Source: Christensenellaceae bacterium | GTDB lineage: Bacteria > Bacillota > Clostridia > Christensenellales > SZUA-584 | Direction: 5' to 3' | DNA length: 5,728 bases | Assembly: GCA_012719815.1 (NCBI GenBank) | Contig: JAAXZP010000099.1 | Coordinates: 1-5,728 of the forward strand | Shown: one piece after another, positions 1 to 5,728 of the stretch | Numbering within the stretch: the stretch's first letter is position 1 | Layout of the letters: each line of letters opens with the position of its first letter | Position numbers and translations under genes: made by a program | Notes under the pieces: generated by a model | Told to the model about the DNA's origin: nothing | The model's input: the letters and a program-made list of their open reading frames with translations, nothing else | Databases searched by the model: none

Positions 1-19
1 AACTAAACCTTGGGGGGTA

Positions 20-49
20 TTGGGGAATTTTTACCCTGGAAGATAAAAT
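20..49 (+). promoter_or_regulatory. possible promoter for the HD/HD-GYP gene
   Basis: A TTGGGG (20-25) and a TAAAAT (44-49) are separated by 18 nt, a weak match to a sigma-A promoter, and would start transcription around 56. The better -35 match, TTGACA at 56-61, is too close to the start codon to drive this gene. The element is tentative because the window begins only 80 nt upstream. Confidence 0.25.
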
Positions 50-80
50 AATTCATTGACATCTGTAGCAGAGGGACATC

Positions 81-1337
81 ATGTTTAGGGCTGTTGAGAT
101 TTCGTTGTTTGATTTGGTTATTGGACTTTCCGAAGCGGTCGACTTAATCAGCAAAGAACTGAACAAACACCATCAAAGAGTTGCATATATTACATACAGA
201 ATTGGCGCCGAGCTCAAGCTGCCGCCAAAGAAGCTCAGCATGCTGACGATGGCCGCCGCTTTGCATGATATCGCCGCCATATCGCTGAGAGAACGAATTG
301 AAACGCTGGAGTTTGAGAACAACGCTCAAACGGAACATCAGGAAAGAGGATATCAGTTATTGAAAACTTTCGCACCTCTTAAAGAGGCGGCGGAGATTAT
401 ACGCTACCATCACTGGCACTGGGAGGATTATGATGACGCTGTGCCGCAGGAAAGCAATATCGTTTTTCTGGCGGACAGGACTTCCGTATTATTAAACGAC
501 GAGATAGACAACAAGGAACGCATTCTAAAGCATGTCAACAAATACTCCGGCACTTATTTCAATCCGCTTTACGTAGAGGCCTTGATGAAAGCCGCGGCCA
601 ATAATTCCTTTTGGATTGAGCTGTCGCTGCCCTCAATAAACAGGATTATTTCGGAGCGCATCGATAATTCCAGCCTTTATATCGATGACGATATCCTTCT
701 GGATATTTCCAAACTGTTTTCGAGGATCATCGACTTCAGGAGCGAGTTTACTGCGACGCACTCCAGCGGCGTTGCGGCAACCGCCAAATACCTGGGAGAA
801 TTGTGCAACCTGTCGGACAGCGAGTGCCTGCTACTGGAAGTCGCGGGGAATCTGCACGATATAGGCAAGCTCGCCATACCGAAGGAACTGCTGGAGAAGG
901 GAGGTCCTTTAAGCCCGGAAGAACGGGCCTTGATTGAAAAGCACGCTTATTATACTTACAGGATACTGGACCAGATAAAGCCGCTGAAGGCGGTCAATGA
1001 AATCGCGTGCCTACATCACGAAAAGATGAACGGAAAGGGGTACCCGTTCGGTATCGAGGGGTCCAAGCTGTCGCTGAGCTCCAGGATCATGGCCGTGGCG
1101 GATGTGTTTACGGCAATCACCGAAACCAGGCCGTACAGAGACGGCATGAACGAGCGGCAGGCCATTTATACGCTGCTGACGATGGCGGAGAACGGCAGCC
1201 TTGACGAAAGGATTGTCCGTCTGGCTGTGGAGAATTACAGCGAATTAAAGAAAACGTGCCTGCTGAGCCAGAAGATGGCTGCGGCGGAATATGAGAAATA
1301 CAGGATGGAAGTGATGGGCAATCTGGCTGTGCGCTGA
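81..1337 (+). CDS. tandem HD domain / HD-GYP domain protein, probable cyclic-di-GMP phosphodiesterase
   Basis: The 418-residue protein carries two metal-dependent phosphohydrolase modules and no signal peptide or membrane segment, so it is probably cytosolic. The N-terminal HD module spans about residues 28-135 and has H30/H31, an HD pair at 62-63, H86, H110/H111 and D132. The C-terminal module, about 220-390, is a clear HD-GYP domain: H227, HDIGK at 259-263, the HHEKMNGKGYP block around 312-322 and the following ADVFTAITETRPYR segment. HD-GYP proteins of this type hydrolyse c-di-GMP to pGpG or GMP. Activity here is inferred from motifs only, and the N-terminal HD may be regulatory or act on another nucleotide. 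The ATG at 81 follows a GAGGGA (71-76), a close but usable ribosome site. It is convergent with the ANTAR gene and appears monocistronic, ending in a terminator. No sensory domain (PAS, GAF, REC) is visible, so its input is unknown. Confidence 0.85.
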   Translation: MFRAVEISLFDLVIGLSEAVDLISKELNKHHQRVAYITYRIGAELKLPPKKLSMLTMAAALHDIAAISLRERIETLEFENNAQTEHQERGYQLLKTFAPLKEAAEIIRYHHWHWEDYDDAVPQESNIVFLADRTSVLLNDEIDNKERILKHVNKYSGTYFNPLYVEALMKAAANNSFWIELSLPSINRIISERIDNSSLYIDDDILLDISKLFSRIIDFRSEFTATHSSGVAATAKYLGELCNLSDSECLLLEVAGNLHDIGKLAIPKELLEKGGPLSPEERALIEKHAYYTYRILDQIKPLKAVNEIACLHHEKMNGKGYPFGIEGSKLSLSSRIMAVADVFTAITETRPYRDGMNERQAIYTLLTMAENGSLDERIVRLAVENYSELKKTCLLSQKMAAAEYEKYRMEVMGNLAVR

Positions 1338-1357
1338 CAAAGCGCACAGCCTTTTTT
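1325..1357 (+). terminator. intrinsic terminator of the HD/HD-GYP gene, overlapping its stop codon
   Basis: A perfect 11-bp GC-rich stem (GGCTGTGCGCT at 1325-1335, AGCGCACAGCC at 1341-1351) with a 5-nt loop is followed directly by six Ts (1352-1357). The 5' arm encodes the last residues of the protein and the first base of its TGA, so translating ribosomes must clear the arm before it can fold. The T-tract is on the + side only. On the - strand the hairpin has no T-run, so it is a poor terminator for the facing ANTAR gene. Confidence 0.93.
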
Positions 1358-1384
1358 AACTGCTGCCGGTTGGAGGAGAGGCTT

Positions 1385-1969
1385 CTAATCGCCGGACTTT
1401 CTGATGATTTCTTCGGCGATAACGGCGCGCTTGACGCAGGCGTCCATCGCCCGTTTGCCGATATACCGGTGCGCTTCGGCTTCCGTCATCTTCAGCTTTT
1501 CCATCAGCAGCATCTTGGCTCTGTTGACGAGACGAATCTCCTCCATCTTGCTCTGCAGATCCGACGCTTTCTCCTGCATGGCCTTGAGTCTGGCCTGAAG
1601 CGCCACCAGAATTCTGAGGGACTGGAGTATGACCTGCCTGGGAGCAGGCTTCTGAAGGGTCAGCACCCCGCAGTCTTCAACTTTGTAGGAGACCTGCTCG
1701 TACATGTCGCTTCTGACGAACAGCAGCACTGCAGTGGCCGCCGTTGTCGCAATTTCCATAGCCAACTCGACGCCGTACTCGTCCTTAAGGGGGGTGTTGA
1801 TGATCACGATATCAAAGGGCGTGTTTAATAGCTTGCGCTTGGCCTCGCAGGCGTTGGACGCGCTGCTCACCGGCGAGAACTGCGCGGGCGGCAGCATGTC
1901 AATTAAGTTGGCGGAATCTTTAGGGGAACCGGAAACAACAAGCACGCTGACAGGCGGCTTTTCCGTCAT
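1385..1969 (-). CDS. ANTAR-domain RNA-binding antiterminator with degenerate receiver domain, downstream of glnA
   Basis: This 194-residue protein has an N-terminal receiver-like fold (about 7-120), a helical linker (about 120-140) and a C-terminal ANTAR domain (about 139-190). The ANTAR part shows the typical RAKMLLME (150-157), AMDACVKRAVIAEEII (174-189) and alternating hydrophobic pattern. ANTAR proteins bind tandem RNA hairpins and prevent intrinsic terminators from forming. The receiver seems unphosphorylatable: the phospho-Asp position is Asn58 (in DIVIINTP) and the acidic pair after the first strand is replaced by VSGS, although Lys107 remains. The ATG is preceded by an AAGGGGGG run about 10 nt upstream. 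The gene starts 38 nt after glnA and is very likely cotranscribed with it. In clostridia an ANTAR gene next to glnA has been described as regulating glutamine synthetase by antitermination, so the leaders at 3281-3341 and 3491-3544 are natural candidate targets (inference). The gene ends in TAG. Confidence 0.9.
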   Translation of the reverse strand: MTEKPPVSVLVVSGSPKDSANLIDMLPPAQFSPVSSASNACEAKRKLLNTPFDIVIINTPLKDEYGVELAMEIATTAATAVLLFVRSDMYEQVSYKVEDCGVLTLQKPAPRQVILQSLRILVALQARLKAMQEKASDLQSKMEEIRLVNRAKMLLMEKLKMTEAEAHRYIGKRAMDACVKRAVIAEEIIRKSGD

Positions 1970-2007
1970 CTCATGGATTCCCCCCTTTCAATGATAAGCA
2001 GCATGGA

Positions 2008-3210
2008 TTACAGATACAGTTCGACAAACTCCCGCGGCAGAATTGCGTTCACGAATGCGCTGTTTTTCGCTAGCTCAACAGCTTCCGCGAGGCTTGCAGG
2101 CAGCTGCTCGAGCTTGCTCGTGATGCTCTTGTCGGCGGTGAACAGGTCGATATTTACCGGCTCGCCTGCCTTGAGGTTATTGTTGATGCCATCCAGCCCG
2201 GCGTGGATTAAAAGCGCAAACGCGATGTACGGGTTGGCCATGGGGTCGGGCGAGCGGAGCTCAATCCTGCGGTATTTGCCGGTGGCGGCAGGAACGCGGA
2301 TAAGCTGGGACCTGTTTTCCGGCGACCATGTGATGTATTTCGGAGCCTTCCTTTCCCCGAGCCGCATGTATGAATTTACGCAAGGGTTCATGAACAGCGT
2401 GATTTCCCTGATGTGTTTCAGTATGCCCGCCATGAAGCTTTCGGAGTGGTCGATGCCGTCCCGGCTCTCGATGGACATATTGATGTGCATGCCGTTGCCG
2501 CTCTTGCCGGGAAGCGGCTTGGGCATGAAATTGGCGTAAAAGCCGTTGCGCATCGCGACGGTTCTGACGACCATCTTGAATGTGGCCGCGTTGTCCGCTG
2601 CCGTCACCGGATCGCTGTAATTAAACACGATCTCGTTCTGCCCGGGCCCTTCTTCGTGATGGGAGCTTTCGGGCTTGATGTTCATGTCCAGCAAAGTGAG
2701 GCAGATTTCCCTGCGGATGTTTTCGCCCTTGTCTTCCGGAGCGATGTCCATATAGGTGGCGTTGTCGATGGGGATGTCGGTGGGTTCGCCGTTTTCATCC
2801 AGCTTGAACAGGTAAAATTCAATTTCGGCGCCGAAATTTAAGGAAATGCCTTTTTCGCTGGCCGCTTTGACCGCCTGTTTCAAAATATACCGGCAGTCCT
2901 TTTCAAACTGCGTGCCGTCCGGGTACCTGATGTCGCAGAACATCCTGACGACTTTGCCGGTGGTGGGCCGCCAGGGCAGAACCGACAGCGTCGACGGGTC
3001 TGGGAACAGGAAAAGATCGGATTTTACCACCGAACTGAAGCCTTCGATTGCCGAAGCGTCAAATGATATGCCGTCTTCAAACGCCCTGCGCAGCTCGTCG
3101 GACAGTATCGAGATGTTTTTCTGCCTGCCCAGAAGGTCACAGAAGGCGAGCCTGATGAATTTGACGTCTTCTTCCTGCACATAGGCGAGGACTTCCTCTT
3201 TTGTATACAA
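2008..3210 (-). CDS. glnA: type I glutamine synthetase (GSI-alpha-like), short form
   Basis: Glutamine synthetase makes glutamine from glutamate, ammonium and ATP. The 400-residue protein has the beta-grasp N-domain (FDASAIEG at 50-57, with D51) and the catalytic domain: GAEIEF (128-132, E129/E131), SHHEEGPGQNE (183-193), NGMH (239-242), NSYMR (279-283), NRSQLIRVP (299-307) and RIELRSPDP (315-323). No adenylylation-site segment is present, as in GSI-alpha of Firmicutes. Two features differ from the textbook enzyme. The active-site flap reads RLGERKAP (283-290), placing Lys288 where the usual Glu (as in VPGYEAP) sits. The C-terminus stops at LPREFVELYL, about 27 residues shorter than Bacillus GlnA, lacking the C-terminal tail that helps the two hexamer rings stack. 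The residue equivalent to Bacillus Arg62, important for feedback signalling, appears to be Ser60. The start is TTG at 3210, chosen because GGAGGT lies 9 nt upstream and no other in-frame start fits. It is first in an operon with the ANTAR gene. Confidence 0.93.
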   Translation of the reverse strand: MYTKEEVLAYVQEEDVKFIRLAFCDLLGRQKNISILSDELRRAFEDGISFDASAIEGFSSVVKSDLFLFPDPSTLSVLPWRPTTGKVVRMFCDIRYPDGTQFEKDCRYILKQAVKAASEKGISLNFGAEIEFYLFKLDENGEPTDIPIDNATYMDIAPEDKGENIRREICLTLLDMNIKPESSHHEEGPGQNEIVFNYSDPVTAADNAATFKMVVRTVAMRNGFYANFMPKPLPGKSGNGMHINMSIESRDGIDHSESFMAGILKHIREITLFMNPCVNSYMRLGERKAPKYITWSPENRSQLIRVPAATGKYRRIELRSPDPMANPYIAFALLIHAGLDGINNNLKAGEPVNIDLFTADKSITSKLEQLPASLAEAVELAKNSAFVNAILPREFVELYL

Positions 3211-3219
3211 CGCTTTTTC

Positions 3220-3225
3220 ACCTCC
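3220..3225 (-). promoter_or_regulatory. glnA ribosome binding site fixing a TTG start
   Basis: On the minus strand GGAGGT (3225-3220) lies 9 nt before the TTG at 3210-3208. The codons between them in this frame contain no ATG, GTG or TTG, so the TTG is the start best supported. A 12-nt perfect palindrome, AGAGAATTCTCT (3228-3239), sits immediately upstream of the site and could fold as a short hairpin next to it. Confidence 0.85.
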
Positions 3226-3280
3226 GCAGAGAATTCTCTTTCCTTAATGAAAATGCCGAATCCATTTGTTCAAGAGCATA

Positions 3281-3341
3281 AAATAAACGTTCATCAAAGG
3301 CTATTATGCCCGTCAACCAGATGAACGCCTTTGCCAAAAGA
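3281..3341 (-). promoter_or_regulatory. candidate attenuator (terminator versus antiterminator) in the glnA-ANTAR leader
   Basis: Near the predicted 5' end of the minus-strand leader, CGTTCATC (3327-3320) pairs with GATGAACG (3295-3288), followed by the T-rich TTTATTT (3287-3281): a modest intrinsic terminator. An alternative 7-bp stem, CAAAGGC (3333-3327) with GCCTTTG (3301-3295), crosses it, so the two cannot form together. Smaller hairpins are also possible: CTTT/AAAG (3341-3330), TCA/TGA with a 6-nt loop, and GGC/GCC (3310-3299) with the 6-nt loop ATAATA. Mutually exclusive pairing plus an ANTAR gene in the same operon suggests antitermination control. The hexaloops do not carry the A1/G4 pattern I recall for ANTAR targets, so the ligand remains open. 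Confidence 0.5.
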
Positions 3342-3350
3342 TTTACAATA

Positions 3351-3380
3351 ATTGTACGTGCATTGAAACTTGTTTGTCAA
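3351..3380 (-). promoter_or_regulatory. glnA-ANTAR operon promoter
   Basis: On the minus strand a perfect TTGACA (3380-3375) and a TACAAT (3356-3351) are separated by 18 nt. Transcription would start near 3344, leaving a leader of about 134 nt before the TTG start of glnA, long enough to hold the attenuator described for this leader. Confidence 0.75.
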
Positions 3381-3405
3381 CATAAATTTTTCAGCCGGAA
3401 AGTCG

Positions 3406-3439
3406 ATTTTGCAATTTTGAAAAACACTTCTTGCAAAAT
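3406..3439. repeat. 9-bp inverted repeat between the two divergent promoters
   Basis: ATTTTGCAA (3406-3414) and TTGCAAAAT (3431-3439) form a perfect inverted repeat with a 16-nt spacer. It lies in the gap between the glnA (-) and glnN (+) promoters, upstream of both -35 boxes. It could be an operator for a dimeric regulator acting on both genes. It does not match the Bacillus GlnR/TnrA box as I know it. In AT-rich DNA a repeat of this size can also arise by chance. Confidence 0.35.
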
Positions 3440-3453
3440 TTAAAGTTTTACTA

Positions 3454-3482
3454 TTGACAAACGGTGATTTTAAGCATATATT
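3454..3482 (+). promoter_or_regulatory. glnN promoter
   Basis: A perfect TTGACA (3454-3459), a 17-nt spacer and TATATT (3477-3482) form a strong sigma-A type promoter. The predicted start, around 3488-3491, falls exactly at the 5' foot of the terminator hairpin. The -35 region shares the nonamer TTGACAAAC with the divergent glnA promoter (3372-3380 on the other strand). Confidence 0.8.
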
Positions 3483-3490
3483 ATTAATTG

Positions 3491-3544
3491 AAAACGGCAA
3501 TGATGTCGCAGAAGTTATTTCTGTTGCATCATTGCCGTTTTTTT
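3491..3544 (+). terminator. intrinsic terminator in the 5' leader of glnN, at the predicted transcription start
   Basis: AAAACGGCAATGATG (3491-3505) pairs perfectly with CATCATTGCCGTTTT (3527-3541). An inner CAGAA/TTCTG stem (3509-3513 with 3519-3523, loop GTTAT) caps it, joined by a 3-nt internal loop with two possible G-U pairs. Seven Ts follow the stem (3538-3544, partly paired). It lies between the promoter and the coding start, so it should stop most glnN transcripts after about 55 nt unless antitermination occurs. There is almost no RNA upstream of the hairpin in which a classical antiterminator could form. Confidence 0.85.
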
Positions 3545-3554
3545 ATCCAAAAAA

Positions 3555-3561
3555 GAAGGGG
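3555..3561 (+). promoter_or_regulatory. glnN ribosome binding site
   Basis: GAAGGGG (3555-3561) lies 4 nt before ATG 3566 and 10 nt before ATG 3572, both in frame. Either could be the start. Known type III synthetases begin much like the sequence from 3572 (MSTVSEIFGSMVF). A TTG at 3488 further upstream lies within the terminator and has no ribosome site. Confidence 0.6.
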
Positions 3562-3565
3562 TCAA

Positions 3566-5665
<2,100 letters not shown>

Positions 5666-5728
5666 CCGAGGTCTTAAAAGTCAGGAATGATGGAATTCGT
5701 ATCGGGGGAGATGATACTGGGATGGAAA
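5666..5728 (+). other. region after glnN, possible start of a further gene
   Basis: No hairpin with a T-run is visible after the TAA of glnN, so transcription may continue. A purine-rich GGGGGAG (5704-5710) lies 11 nt before an ATG at 5722, which could open a downstream gene cut off by the window edge. Only two codons are visible, so this is a hint, not a gene call. Confidence 0.2.

Noticed and set aside
56..61. TTGACA as a -35 box for the HD/HD-GYP gene
   Set aside because: It is only 19 nt upstream of the ATG, so any transcript from it would begin inside the gene.
1370..1828. A 152-codon plus-strand frame opposite the ANTAR gene
   Set aside because: It is antisense to a recognisable ANTAR regulator, has low-complexity His/Leu composition and no matching domain.
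1973..2539. A 188-codon plus-strand frame opposite glnA
   Set aside because: It is antisense to conserved catalytic motifs of glutamine synthetase and looks like a reading-frame shadow.
3299..3326. Canonical ANTAR dual-hexaloop target in the glnA leader
   Set aside because: Two small 6-nt loops are present (TCTGGT and ATAATA on the minus strand), but stems are only 3 bp and neither loop has both A1 and G4. Kept only as part of the attenuator candidate.
3488..3565. N-terminal extension of glnN from a TTG at 3488
   Set aside because: The extra 26 residues are encoded by the terminator hairpin, no Shine-Dalgarno precedes the TTG, it coincides with the predicted transcription start, and family members begin near 3566-3572.

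Overview
The window looks like chromosomal DNA of a Gram-positive, clostridia-like bacterium (Firmicutes). This is inferred from AG-rich Shine-Dalgarno sites, sigma-A type promoters, a type I glutamine synthetase followed by an ANTAR antiterminator gene (an arrangement known in clostridia), a type III glutamine synthetase, and a tandem HD/HD-GYP protein. Genes are moderately GC-rich. The central divergent intergenic region is strongly AT-rich.

Layout: (1) 81-1337 (+), a two-domain HD / HD-GYP protein, probably a cyclic-dinucleotide phosphodiesterase. A strong intrinsic terminator overlaps its stop codon. (2) 3210-1385 (-), a two-gene operon: a short type I glutamine synthetase (glnA-like, TTG start) and, 38 nt downstream, a pseudo-receiver/ANTAR RNA-binding antiterminator. 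(3) 3211-3565, a divergent control region. It holds back-to-back promoters for glnA (-) and glnN (+), an inverted repeat between them, a terminator/antiterminator-like leader for glnA, and a near-perfect intrinsic terminator placed right at the predicted start of the glnN transcript. (4) 3566-5665 (+), a full-length type III glutamine synthetase (glnN) whose reading frame is interrupted only by two in-frame TAG codons (codons 293 and 624). (5) 5666-5728, a short tail with a possible ribosome binding site for a further gene.

The window is therefore a nitrogen-assimilation locus with two glutamine synthetases of different families facing apart, both apparently controlled after transcription starts (attenuation), with the candidate antitermination protein encoded in the glnA operon. 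The most notable point is glnN: family-typical sequence continues in frame before, between and after the two ambers, through to the expected C-terminus and a TAA. No frameshift and no other stop codon is present. Either TAG is translated here (pyrrolysine or a suppressor tRNA), or this is a very young pseudogene that happens to carry two identical nonsense codons. The ANTAR gene ends in TAG at a natural domain end, so complete reassignment of TAG is not supported. A second oddity is that the type I enzyme appears to carry Lys where the family has the catalytic flap Glu, which would make the status of glnN matter more to the cell.
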